Origin: Hyphomonas oceanitis SCH89
GTDB lineage: Bacteria; Pseudomonadota; Alphaproteobacteria; Caulobacterales; Hyphomonadaceae
Assembly: GCF_000685295.1 (NCBI RefSeq)
Contig: NZ_ARYL01000030.1
Location: forward strand, 1-52,794
Direction of reading: 5' to 3'
DNA length: 52,794 nucleotides
Shown: positions 1 through 8,111 of the stretch, piece by piece
Layout of the letters: each line of letters starts with the position of its first letter
Position numbering within the stretch: the stretch's first letter is position 1
Made by a program: the position numbers and the translations under genes
Notes under the pieces: model-generated
The model's database searches: none
What the model was told of the DNA's origin: nothing
What the model saw: the letters and a program-made list of their open reading frames with translations, nothing else

Positions 1-323
1 GAATTTACACCAAGTCCCGGGACGCTACCAAGTTGCTCGCGGGCATCCGGAACCATCGAGCGCAGCTTGAAGCAATTAAAGGTCTCGCCGTTCAGGCCAT
101 AGCGCTTCTGGGAATAGAAAGCCCGACTGCCATCCTGCATGCGGATAAGAAGCGCGATGGCGAGAATGAGCGGGGCCAAAAACAAGAGCGCGGCGCCAGC
201 GACAACAATGTCGACAAGTCGTTTGAATTGCGCGTGATCGCCACTCGAAGGCTGGCGCATTGTCGCTGCTGCATAAGCGGCGGCTTCTGCCTGCCTTGAC
301 GGGTTACTTAATCTCAAGCCCAT
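1..323 (-). CDS. Sugar transferase (WbaP/ExoY type), 3' part beyond left edge
   Basis: This gene runs off the left edge, so only about 107 N-terminal codons are present and no stop is seen. Reading the minus strand from an ATG at 323, with an AGGGGA ribosome site just upstream, gives a short polar leader, a hydrophobic segment around residues 40-60, then the membrane-proximal motif 'QKRYGLNGETFNCFKLRSM'. That motif is typical of bacterial sugar transferases that load the first sugar phosphate onto undecaprenyl phosphate at the inner membrane. The export lipoprotein and glycosyltransferase genes upstream on the same strand fit an exopolysaccharide locus. Whether glucose, galactose or another sugar is transferred cannot be told from this part. 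Confidence 0.82.
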   Translation of the reverse strand, partial: MGLRLSNPSRQAEAAAYAAATMRQPSSGDHAQFKRLVDIVVAGAALLFLAPLILAIALLIRMQDGSRAFYSQKRYGLNGETFNCFKLRSMVPDAREQLGSVPGLGVN

Positions 324-681
324 TCTGGTCCCCTAATAATCTACTTGCGGTTTTGCTAATCGGCCGCGTCCACTCGACCTATTTGCAAATTTCCTGCCGC
401 ATCTGACTCTGACGCTTATTGCGTTCGAGCCCAGATTTGCAATCGTTATACCGCGAATTCCGCAAATAATTAACTGGTTGTATACATTTTCTGTCGTTTT
501 CGCGTCTCTGGGGAAGTATTGGATAAATATTCATTCATACTCGGCTTTTCGACGAGTTTTGTGTATCGATACGAGACACACTGCTCAAAACACTGGCACA
601 ATATGTAAGCGCCCGCGTGTCCCTGAATCGGACACGCGGGCGTGCATATGTTTGGTAATGACTGACTGATTCGTTTGGAAC
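324..681. other. Intergenic region of the exopolysaccharide locus
   Basis: No gene is seen in these 358 bases, which are more AT-rich than their surroundings. They hold a 13-bp hairpin at 610-642, a perfect ten-base palindrome ATTTGCAAAT at 381-390 with a related site at 434-444 and a half site near 460-468, and a ten-base palindrome GTATCGATAC near 563-572. The region probably carries the promoter of the leftward sugar transferase gene. No -35/-10 pair stands out clearly. Confidence 0.5.
610..642 (-). terminator. Hairpin after the export lipoprotein gene
   Basis: A 13-bp perfect stem (arms 610-622 and 630-642, loop of seven) lies about 40 bases past the stop of the minus-strand export gene. 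The run that follows on the minus strand is only weakly T-rich, so it may be a weak intrinsic terminator or an mRNA-stabilising hairpin. Confidence 0.55.
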
Positions 682-1272
682 CTAGAAGATGCGCTCGCTT
701 ACGCGAAGCGTGTCGCCAGGTTTCACAACCGTGTTGGTGTTAAGCTCGTACTTAACTTCCTGTTCAGCGCCCACACTCTTGATGTACACGACCTTCTTGT
801 TGGCCCGATAGGTGAAACCTCCAGCAGCGGCTACAGCATTCAAAACGGTCAAACCTGAATTGAAGGGGTATTCGCCGGGCCGGCCCACTTCGCCAAGGAT
901 GTAAAACGGGCGGTAATTTGTAACCTCTACGCTGACACGTGGCTCAAGGAGGAAACCGTCCGACAGCTTCTCTGCGATGGCGGTTTCAAGTTCCTGGCTG
1001 CTGCTGCCCGTCGCGGCCACCTGACCGATCAATGGAAGGGAGATTGCGCCAGTTCCGTCGATTACAAATTGACCCGAAAGTTCGGGCTGACCAAAAACAT
1101 TGATGCGAAGTTTGTCGCCCGTGCCCAAAGTATAAGCAGTATTCGTTTGGGCCTGTGTCGGTGCGGAGTTATCGACTACCTGACGGGTAGCCGTGCCGCC
1201 GGATTCACATGCTGTCACAAACATGAACATGGCGACCATCGCCGTAAAAATTGCCGAACGAAGCAGCGACAT
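682..1272 (-). CDS. Polysaccharide export outer-membrane lipoprotein (Wza/GumB-like)
   Basis: A 196-residue protein with a signal peptide ending in a lipobox (FVTAC, Cys22), so it is likely a lipid-anchored outer-membrane protein. Residues about 45-120 match the Poly_export domain (YTLGTGDKLRINVFG near the start). They are followed by one SLBB-like domain (FYILGEVGRPGEYPF). It is shorter than E. coli Wza (about 380 residues) and resembles the short GumB/ExoF-like exporters of alphaproteobacteria, which form the outer-membrane channel for exopolysaccharide. The ATG at 1272 has a GGAG site. It lies between the phosphatase and the sugar transferase on the same strand, so it belongs to the same secretion locus. 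Confidence 0.88.
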   Translation of the reverse strand: MSLLRSAIFTAMVAMFMFVTACESGGTATRQVVDNSAPTQAQTNTAYTLGTGDKLRINVFGQPELSGQFVIDGTGAISLPLIGQVAATGSSSQELETAIAEKLSDGFLLEPRVSVEVTNYRPFYILGEVGRPGEYPFNSGLTVLNAVAAAGGFTYRANKKVVYIKSVGAEQEVKYELNTNTVVKPGDTLRVSERIF

Positions 1273-1328
1273 TTTGAAATCTCCATACAGAGGCGCTTAA
1301 AGACGCCCATCGTTTCACACTGACACAC

Positions 1329-2243
1329 TCAGGTGGTCAGAAAGCTAATGTCCTTGCCGAAGAACCTTGCCGCAGACAGTTTGCCGCTCAGGAAGGCCCC
1401 GGTATCGAGGCCAATGCGGCGATTGTCACGGAATATACCTTCGGCTGGCGTATGCCCGTGGACTATGAGATGCGAAAATTGCTTCGTGTCGTCAAGGAAC
1501 TCGTCCCGGATCCAGAGCATGTCGCGAATGGTCTGGTCTTGCATGGCCTTTTCAGGCCGCAAGCCAGCATGGACAAACAAATAGTCGCCAGCCGTATAGT
1601 AGGGTTTTAGGGATCGGTAAAAGTCGAGGTGGGCTTCAGGCAGCCTTTCCCGAAAGGCCGTCCAAAGCGTGGCCCAGGCATCGCGGGCCGCCGCCATGGC
1701 CTCATGCGAGCCGAGACTTCCGCGTGTATTCGGTGGTTGAAAACCGTAGGAGTAAAGTGTCTCTCCGCCGCCAAAACGAACCCATTGGCTGCCGAAAGAG
1801 GCATCCTCAAGAAACTTGAGGAATGCCTCTTCATGGTTGCCCATCAGGAAGACCGTGTTGAACTTATCCAGGCGGTCTCCGAGGAAGAATTCAATGACAT
1901 CGCGGGATTGCAAGCCACGGTCAATATAGTCGCCAAGGAAGACAAGCGTGACGGTTGTACCTTCAGGCAAATTGGCCGAATCGGCTTCGATTTCCTCGAC
2001 CAACCGTTCAAGCAAGTCACGCCTTCCGTGAATGTCTCCGATTGCGTAAAGGCACTCTCCATCAGGAGCCGATGTCACACGGGTCACCGCACTGCGGGCA
2101 GGTTGCGCCACCGACGGGGACTCCAGATGGACGCCACGCGTGCTGCCCGCACGAATCCGGGCGCGCAGCGACGTCGCCGAGCGCGTTAGGCGCCCGAACT
2201 GTTCCAGGAAAGACCTCTGCAAGAGTTGTGGCAATCTGGACAT
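1329..2243 (-). CDS. PPP-family metallophosphatase (serine/threonine phosphatase-like)
   Basis: The catalytic motifs of the PPP metallophosphatase family are complete: GDIHG (residues 69-73), GDYIDRG (104-110), GNHE (135-138), and later HAG and VHGHTP. These residues bind the two metal ions. Family members dephosphorylate proteins or hydrolyse diadenosine polyphosphates; the substrate here is unknown. The ATG at 2243 is preferred. An in-frame GTG at 2309, only four bases past the upstream gene, would add 22 residues but has no good ribosome site. Its position between a glycosyltransferase and an export gene suggests control of exopolysaccharide synthesis, for example by reversing kinase action. 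That link is inference. Confidence 0.85.
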   Translation of the reverse strand: MSRLPQLLQRSFLEQFGRLTRSATSLRARIRAGSTRGVHLESPSVAQPARSAVTRVTSAPDGECLYAIGDIHGRRDLLERLVEEIEADSANLPEGTTVTLVFLGDYIDRGLQSRDVIEFFLGDRLDKFNTVFLMGNHEEAFLKFLEDASFGSQWVRFGGGETLYSYGFQPPNTRGSLGSHEAMAAARDAWATLWTAFRERLPEAHLDFYRSLKPYYTAGDYLFVHAGLRPEKAMQDQTIRDMLWIRDEFLDDTKQFSHLIVHGHTPAEGIFRDNRRIGLDTGAFLSGKLSAARFFGKDISFLTT

Positions 2244-2313
2244 GGTTACTTTCTGGTCAATCTCTCTCTTTATAGTGGTTTCGTGATAAACGCCAATTTC
2301 CTGCCTCACCTGA

Positions 2314-3333
2314 TTATCGAGCTCCCATAAGGGATTGCTTGATGAATCCTGCAGCCCAGCTCATATGCATCGTACCCGACGCAAGCCCTGCAAGAAGCCC
2401 GCAGGTAGAGCGTTTCGAGACGCTGACGATGATTGACGCAGCAACAAGTATGCCGAGATAACCAAAGGGCAGGATTAAGGCGACTGGAAAAAAGGGCGAG
2501 GCCAGGAGCCCGGCCACGCTGCCAAGCAGCGCCAGAACAGGCAACATCTGGCGGATTTTTGGTCTCTGGCGATGCTTGAATATGGTCCGCGCGCGGCCTT
2601 TTCCGTAATTGAAATACTGCTTGGCCAGCGTCCCGACAGTTGAGCGCGGGATGTAGATCTTGCGGATGGTGGCATCGAGGTATATGCGGCCGCCAGCCTG
2701 AGCGACCCGTTCGTCATACTCGGCGTCTTCGTTATGCGAAAATGATCCGTCATAGCCCCCCAGGGACCGGAAAACGGTAAGATCAAAGCCGGCATGATGG
2801 CCGTGATCGACATAGCCGGACTGGCGCCCGCCGCGGTGGGCTGATCCGCCGGATCCGAGCGGCGTGTCGACGATCCAGGCATTTGCCTTCTCAAAACAGG
2901 TTTTGCCGCGGGCATCCATTGGGATGACAACCGAAGCGGCGCTGGTGTGAATGAGGACGCTGGTGACTGACAGGATGAAGTCTTGAGGAAATACGGAATG
3001 GGCATCGCAACGAACGAGGAAACGGGTGTCCGCATCGGCACACTCGGTTACTGCACGATTGACCGCCGCCGACTGGAACCGTTCAGGATTGTAAAGAATC
3101 TTTAGGTTTGGGAATTCGTGGATAAGTCTTTCCACGATCTCTGCTGTGCCATCCGTACTGCCCCCGTCCACCACAACGAGCGGGACGCTGCGCAGCCAGA
3201 CGTCACCTGTCATGAGCGAGCGGATGCAGGTCTCGATATGCCGCGCCTCATTCAGCGCCGGTATCACGGCCAGAACGTGCGAGGCATCGATCCTAATATC
3301 TGTTCTCTCAAGAGGGATGACGCTTGATTCCAC
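2314..3333 (-). CDS. Glycosyltransferase family 2, ExoA-like
   Basis: The N-terminal half carries a GT-A fold: the VIPALNEARHIE opening, a DGGSTDGT nucleotide-sugar motif near residues 56-63, an RCDAH segment and a later HNEDAEYDERV acceptor/catalytic region. Hydrophobic helices in the last 80 residues anchor it in the inner membrane. This arrangement matches ExoA-type glucosyltransferases of succinoglycan-like pathways, which extend a lipid-linked sugar. The open frame continues upstream to a TTG at 3399. A GTG at 3333 with an AGGA site six bases ahead is the likelier start and gives about 339 residues. It is the first gene of the leftward exopolysaccharide group. Confidence 0.85.
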   Translation of the reverse strand: MESSVIPLERTDIRIDASHVLAVIPALNEARHIETCIRSLMTGDVWLRSVPLVVVDGGSTDGTAEIVERLIHEFPNLKILYNPERFQSAAVNRAVTECADADTRFLVRCDAHSVFPQDFILSVTSVLIHTSAASVVIPMDARGKTCFEKANAWIVDTPLGSGGSAHRGGRQSGYVDHGHHAGFDLTVFRSLGGYDGSFSHNEDAEYDERVAQAGGRIYLDATIRKIYIPRSTVGTLAKQYFNYGKGRARTIFKHRQRPKIRQMLPVLALLGSVAGLLASPFFPVALILPFGYLGILVAASIIVSVSKRSTCGLLAGLASGTMHMSWAAGFIKQSLMGAR

Positions 3334-3615
3334 TGTGAATCCTGTAAGTTGGCTCGTTTCAACGGGACATGAGCAAGTCCCGTTCCAAATTACGCGCAAT
3401 ACACGAATTAGCGGCCGCTGAGACTCGAAATACTACACTCGAACATCGAAAAGCTGTCAGGACCAACGGATTTTGATCCACATGCCTAACGTTTCAGCCG
3501 GACCTTCCCGCCTTGAACCATCTTTTTTGGAGTCCGCGCCCTTAGGTCAAGCTTGCCCCCGCCCGGGAAGCTCATAGTGTGCAAAAAAACAAATCGTACT
3601 TAAGGGAGAGACCAC

Positions 3616-3906
3616 ATGATCGGCGTTGTTGCGAAACTCAAGATTCAGGACGGCAAGCAGGCCGAGTTCGAGCAGATTGCCAAGGATTTGATGGCCAAGG
3701 TCAAGGCGAACGAGCCGGGCTGTCTGACCTACCAGCTTTACAAGACCAAGGGTTCTGAAACCGACTATATCTTCATGGAGCAATACGCTTCGGCCGATGC
3801 TCTCAAGTCTCATGGCCAAACCGAGTATTTCAAGGCAGCTGGCCCGAAACTGGGGGGTGTCCTCGGCGGAGCGCCGGAAATCCAGTATTACGACATCGTA
3901 GAATAA
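3616..3906 (+). CDS. Antibiotic biosynthesis monooxygenase (ABM) domain protein
   Basis: A 96-residue single-domain protein of the dimeric alpha/beta barrel ABM fold, recognisable from the GVVAKLKIQDGKQAEFE opening, the EPGCLTYQLYK strand and the FMEQYASADALKSH helix. Relatives such as E. coli YgiN are cofactor-free quinol monooxygenases, while others act on polyketide or unknown substrates. It has a clear GGGAG ribosome site and lies 16 bases ahead of an acyl-CoA dehydrogenase gene. The two are probably co-transcribed and may serve one oxidative pathway. The substrate is not known. Confidence 0.85.
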   Translation: MIGVVAKLKIQDGKQAEFEQIAKDLMAKVKANEPGCLTYQLYKTKGSETDYIFMEQYASADALKSHGQTEYFKAAGPKLGGVLGGAPEIQYYDIVE

Positions 3907-3922
3907 GGCGGAGTGCCGAAGA

Positions 3923-5146
3923 ATGGATCTGTCATTCACGCCCGAAGATACCGCGTTCCAAAAAGAAGTACGCGACTGGATTGCCCAATCTTACACGCCT
4001 GACCTTCGGGCAAAGATGGCGCTGTCCAAGAATGGTTATCTCGACAAGGAAGGGCAGGTCGCCTGGCAAAAGAAGCTGTATGAGAAGGGCTGGATTGCAC
4101 CCAACTGGCCTGAGCAATACGGCGGTCCGGGGCTGACCCCGTCGGAACGGTATATTCTGAACATGGAACTATCCTCAGCGGGAACGCCCATTGTCAGCCC
4201 TATGGGCGTTGCGATGGTTGCGCCGGTGATCATGGCTTTCGGATCAGAGGCGCAGAAGAAGCGACACCTACCGTCAATCCTCTCGTCCGATGTCTGGTGG
4301 TGCCAGGGATATTCTGAGCCCGGCTCTGGTTCGGACCTTGCGTCCCTCCAAATGAGCGCAGTGCGCGATGGCGACGACTATGTGCTCAACGGATCGAAGA
4401 TATGGACCACGCTGGCACAATGGGCTGACTGGATCTTCTGCCTCGTGCGGACAGACAAGAGCGGCAAAAACCAGGAAGGCATCAGCTTCATTATCTTTCC
4501 GATGAACCTGCCTGGCATCACGATTTCAGCTCTGCCCACGCTCGACGGCCCGCCTGAAGGCGAGCAGGAAATCAATCAGGTCTTCTTCGAGAACGTACGC
4601 GTTCCGATAGCGGAATCCCTGATTGGCGAGGAGAACAAGGGATGGACATACGCCAAGTACCTCCTTCAGTTCGAGCGCGGCAATGCCTATGCGCCGGGGC
4701 TTCGCAACATGTTGAAGAAGGTGCGCAAGCTGGCCAAGGTCGATAGTGTCACGGGTGGTGATCTCCTGAATGACCCTGATTTTGCGCGCAAGCTCACGCA
4801 AATGGAGATCGGTATCGAAGCACTTGATGCCACGGAACAGCGCATATTCTCTGCGCTGTCGGCAGGTGAGGCGGTAGGGCCGGAAAGCTCGATGCTGAAA
4901 TGTGCCGGTTCTGAAATGCAGCAAGCGATCACTGAACTCGCGATTGAGGCGGCAGGCACCTACGGGGCGCCATTCGTGCGGAACACTATGGAATTGGCAC
5001 GCGACGGTGCGAACGCCGACACGCTAACGCCGATTGAGGCCGTTACGACCGTGCCGAGCTATTTCAGCTATCGCAAGACATCGATCTACGCCGGCTCGAA
5101 CGAGATCCAGCGTAACATCATGTCCAAGATGGTCCTTGGTCTTTAA
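3923..5146 (+). CDS. Acyl-CoA dehydrogenase
   Basis: A 407-residue FAD-dependent acyl-CoA dehydrogenase of usual family length. The N-terminal helical domain (FTPEDTAFQKEVRDW) is followed by the flavin-contacting YSEPGSGSDLASLQ segment near residue 133 and the C-terminal YAGSNEIQRNIMSK signature. The enzyme introduces a trans-2 double bond into an acyl-CoA and passes electrons to electron transfer flavoprotein. Substrate range cannot be set from sequence; similar paralogues act on branched-chain, medium-chain or sterol/terpenoid side-chain acyl-CoAs. It follows the ABM gene closely and precedes a transporter gene by 27 bases, consistent with one operon. Confidence 0.92.
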   Translation: MDLSFTPEDTAFQKEVRDWIAQSYTPDLRAKMALSKNGYLDKEGQVAWQKKLYEKGWIAPNWPEQYGGPGLTPSERYILNMELSSAGTPIVSPMGVAMVAPVIMAFGSEAQKKRHLPSILSSDVWWCQGYSEPGSGSDLASLQMSAVRDGDDYVLNGSKIWTTLAQWADWIFCLVRTDKSGKNQEGISFIIFPMNLPGITISALPTLDGPPEGEQEINQVFFENVRVPIAESLIGEENKGWTYAKYLLQFERGNAYAPGLRNMLKKVRKLAKVDSVTGGDLLNDPDFARKLTQMEIGIEALDATEQRIFSALSAGEAVGPESSMLKCAGSEMQQAITELAIEAAGTYGAPFVRNTMELARDGANADTLTPIEAVTTVPSYFSYRKTSIYAGSNEIQRNIMSKMVLGL

Positions 5147-5173
5147 GTCTTTACGCTGAACAGGGGGCTGCGC

Positions 5174-6631
5174 ATGGCCATTGGATCCCAAGGCAAACCG
5201 AGCCACCTGACCCGCATCGCGTTTGGCGTAGGGGGCATCGCAGATGGCGTGAAGAATAACGGCTTCGATTATTTCCTGTTGTTCTATTACAGTCAGGTTC
5301 TGGGCGTATCGGCCTCGCTTGTGGCGGCGGCGCTGTTCATCGCACTCATTGTCGATGCAGTTTCAGACCCGGTGGTCGGATACTGGTCGGACAATTTCCG
5401 GACACGCCTCGGGCGACGACACCCGTTCATGTATGCTGCTATGGTACCCGTCGCCATTGCGTATTTCTTCGCGTGGAATCCACCCGCCGGGTTGGAGGGG
5501 AATGATCTTTTTGGCTGGCTGGTTGCGCTGACGATCTGTGTGAGACTGCTCTTCACAATTTATGAAGTGCCACAGAACGCCCTCGCCGCCGAGCTGACCA
5601 GCGACTATGACGCCCGTACGTCGCTGATGTCGTATCGATATTTCTTTGCCTGGGTCGGCGGCCTGAGTATCCAGATTGCGCTTCTGGCCCTGCTGTTGCG
5701 GCCAACCGAGGCGGATCCGTCCGGGTTCTTCAACAAGGAGGGTTGGCATACTTACGGGCTTTGGGCGGCCATCGTCATTTTCCTAGCTGTCCTCGCGACG
5801 ACGGCAGGAACGCATGGTCATATTCCACATCTGAAGTCCCCGCCGCCTCAGCGGAAACTTACGGTCGGACGCATTTTCAAGGAAATCCTGGAGACGGTTT
5901 CAAACCCGTCATTCCGCGCGCTCTTCCTGGCGACGCTATTCGGGCTCCTTGCGACAGGTATCTCTGCGTCGCTGAACCAATATATCAATGGACTCTTCTG
6001 GGGCTTCACGACGGACCAAACGGCACTTCTTACGGTGGCGGTTTATATATCGGCCGTTATTGCCCTCTTTGTGGCGCCTCTTGTAGGTAAGACGCTTGGC
6101 AAGAAGCGAGGTGCAATCATCGTGGGGCTGATGGCTTTCACGATAGCGCCGGCGCCGGTTCTGGCGCGCGTGATTGGCATCATGCCGCCTAACGGGACGG
6201 ACCTTCTGTTCAATATCGTGATAACCGTCACGGTGTTCGACGTCGCCCTTATCATCGCCACCCAGATGCTGATGGGCTCCATGATTGCCGATATCGTTGA
6301 GGATAGCGAACTCCAGACCGGAAGGCGGTCGGAAGGCATATTCTTCGCGGGTATCAGCTTTATCCGCAAGCTCGCACAGGGCTCAGGCGTGATGCTTGCG
6401 GCGATTGTCCTGTCAGTCGCCTCCATTACGCCGGGCATGCGGCCGGGCAATGTGCCGGAATCGCAGCTACAATTGCTGGGCATCGGTTATGCTGTCTCGC
6501 TGCTCTCGATCTGGATGCTCATGATATTCTGCGTCTCGTTCTATCGGATCAGCCGGGAAGGGCATGAGGCCAATCTTCGGGCACTGGCAGAGCGGGCTGG
6601 TACGATTGGACCAAATCCGCATTCTGACTGA
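5174..6631 (+). CDS. GPH-type (MelB-like) cation symporter of the MFS superfamily
   Basis: A 485-residue integral membrane protein with about twelve hydrophobic segments. The early loop DPVVGYWSDNFRTRLGRRHPFMY is the marker of the glycoside-pentoside-hexuronide:cation symporter family, and YEVPQNALAAELT follows as in MelB-like proteins. Members import sugars or other small solutes with Na+ or H+. In alphaproteobacteria many serve non-sugar substrates, so the cargo is open. It sits 27 bases after the acyl-CoA dehydrogenase gene, suggesting it imports the compound oxidised by its neighbours. Confidence 0.87.
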   Translation: MAIGSQGKPSHLTRIAFGVGGIADGVKNNGFDYFLLFYYSQVLGVSASLVAAALFIALIVDAVSDPVVGYWSDNFRTRLGRRHPFMYAAMVPVAIAYFFAWNPPAGLEGNDLFGWLVALTICVRLLFTIYEVPQNALAAELTSDYDARTSLMSYRYFFAWVGGLSIQIALLALLLRPTEADPSGFFNKEGWHTYGLWAAIVIFLAVLATTAGTHGHIPHLKSPPPQRKLTVGRIFKEILETVSNPSFRALFLATLFGLLATGISASLNQYINGLFWGFTTDQTALLTVAVYISAVIALFVAPLVGKTLGKKRGAIIVGLMAFTIAPAPVLARVIGIMPPNGTDLLFNIVITVTVFDVALIIATQMLMGSMIADIVEDSELQTGRRSEGIFFAGISFIRKLAQGSGVMLAAIVLSVASITPGMRPGNVPESQLQLLGIGYAVSLLSIWMLMIFCVSFYRISREGHEANLRALAERAGTIGPNPHSD

Positions 6632-6686
6632 AATGTCATATATTGACGAATTGCCTCCTGAGTGATGCCGCAATAGAGCCATAGTC

Positions 6687-8111
6687 ATGATGCACTCACT
6701 ACCTATGACGAAACACATCTCGAAACTGTTGGCTGTAGCGGGTCTGGCAGTTCTGGCGCTCCTCATCGTCGCGCTTTTGCCCTTGTTTGCCGAAGCCGAG
6801 GAAATCGTCCCACAGAGCCGCACCGAGATGGAACTCTCGTTTGCGCCACTGGTGAAGCAGACCTCTCCTTCAGTTGTAAACGTCTACACACAGAAGCGTG
6901 TGACTTCACGCGTTTCTCCAATGGAGCAGTTCTTTTCCGGCGGTGTTGCGCCGCGCGAGCGCGTGCAGAACTCCTTGGGATCAGGCGTGATCGTCGGGGC
7001 GGATGGTGTGATCGTCACCAATAATCATGTCGTGGAGGGCGCTGAGTCATTTCGTGTCGTGCTCAGTGACCGCCGGGAATATCCTGCTGAACTGGTTCTG
7101 GCGGATGAGCGCACCGATTTGGCCGTGCTGAAGATCGACACGAATGGCGCCAAGCTGCCAACCTTGCCCTATGCCGATACGCGTGCATCGCAGGTTGGGG
7201 ATCTCGTGCTGGCCATCGGGAACCCGTTCGGTATCGGGCAGACAGTCACCAGCGGCATCCTGTCGGCAACGGCGCGTACGGATGTCGGCATTTCCGACTA
7301 TGCCTTCTTCCTGCAGACCGACGCGGCCGTGAACCCTGGCAATTCCGGTGGTGCGCTCATCAATACCAAGGGCGAGCTCGTCGGCGTCAATACGGCGATC
7401 TTCTCGCGTTCAGGAGGTTCCAACGGTATCGGCTTTGCCATTCCTGCTGAGATGGTGAAACGGGTGGTGAATGCGGCCATCAATGAGGGGTCGTTTGTGC
7501 GCCCTTGGCTGGGCCTTGCCGGGCAGGCCGTCAGTTATGACATGGCGAAAGCGCAAGGGCTGGACCGCCCGATCGGCGTGATGGTGACGGAAGTTTACGA
7601 TGATGGTCCGGCGGATCGCGCGGGCCTGCGTCGGGGCGATCTCGTGACGGACATCGACGGTCGCGAAGTGTTTGACGAGAAAGGCCTGAAGTTTCTGGCT
7701 GCGATCAAAAGCCCGGGTGAAACGACAGAGCTGACCCTGTTGCGCGGTGGCAAGCAGATGACCAAGAAGGTGAAGCTGGCGCCGCCGCCGGGCGCAACCG
7801 AAGCTGATGTCGTCTTGCTCGATGGCCAGAATGTATTCTCAGGTGCGCGCGTCGTTGAGCTTTCGCCACGCCTCGCGGAAGAGAATGGTCTCGACCCATT
7901 CCAGAAGGGGTCTGGCATTTATGTGCACTCGGTTCTGCGCCGTTCGGTTGCGCGGGGTTATTTTCGGCCCGGCGATATCATCCGCTCTGTGAATGGCGTT
8001 CAGACAAAGTCCGTCAAAGACCTGAAGGCCTTGCTCAAGCCCGATACCCATACATGGAATATCGAACTTGAGCGGAACGGGCACATGATCCAAGGCACCG
8101 TGACCCTCTAG
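6687..8111 (+). CDS. HtrA/Deg-family periplasmic serine protease
   Basis: A 474-residue S1C protease. An N-terminal hydrophobic segment (residues about 12-35) directs it to the periplasm as a secreted or anchored protein. The trypsin-like domain has the full triad: His114 (TNNHVVEGA), Asp144 (ERTDLAVLK) and Ser220 (NPGNSGGAL). Two PDZ domains follow (about 265-360 and 385-470), with DRAGLRRGDLV and GYFRPGDII ligand loops. Such proteins degrade or refold damaged envelope proteins. Two start codons are possible, 6687 and 6705, neither with a strong ribosome site. Its stop codon shares a CTAG palindrome with the stop of the convergent P450 gene. Confidence 0.92.
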   Translation: MMHSLPMTKHISKLLAVAGLAVLALLIVALLPLFAEAEEIVPQSRTEMELSFAPLVKQTSPSVVNVYTQKRVTSRVSPMEQFFSGGVAPRERVQNSLGSGVIVGADGVIVTNNHVVEGAESFRVVLSDRREYPAELVLADERTDLAVLKIDTNGAKLPTLPYADTRASQVGDLVLAIGNPFGIGQTVTSGILSATARTDVGISDYAFFLQTDAAVNPGNSGGALINTKGELVGVNTAIFSRSGGSNGIGFAIPAEMVKRVVNAAINEGSFVRPWLGLAGQAVSYDMAKAQGLDRPIGVMVTEVYDDGPADRAGLRRGDLVTDIDGREVFDEKGLKFLAAIKSPGETTELTLLRGGKQMTKKVKLAPPPGATEADVVLLDGQNVFSGARVVELSPRLAEENGLDPFQKGSGIYVHSVLRRSVARGYFRPGDIIRSVNGVQTKSVKDLKALLKPDTHTWNIELERNGHMIQGTVTL

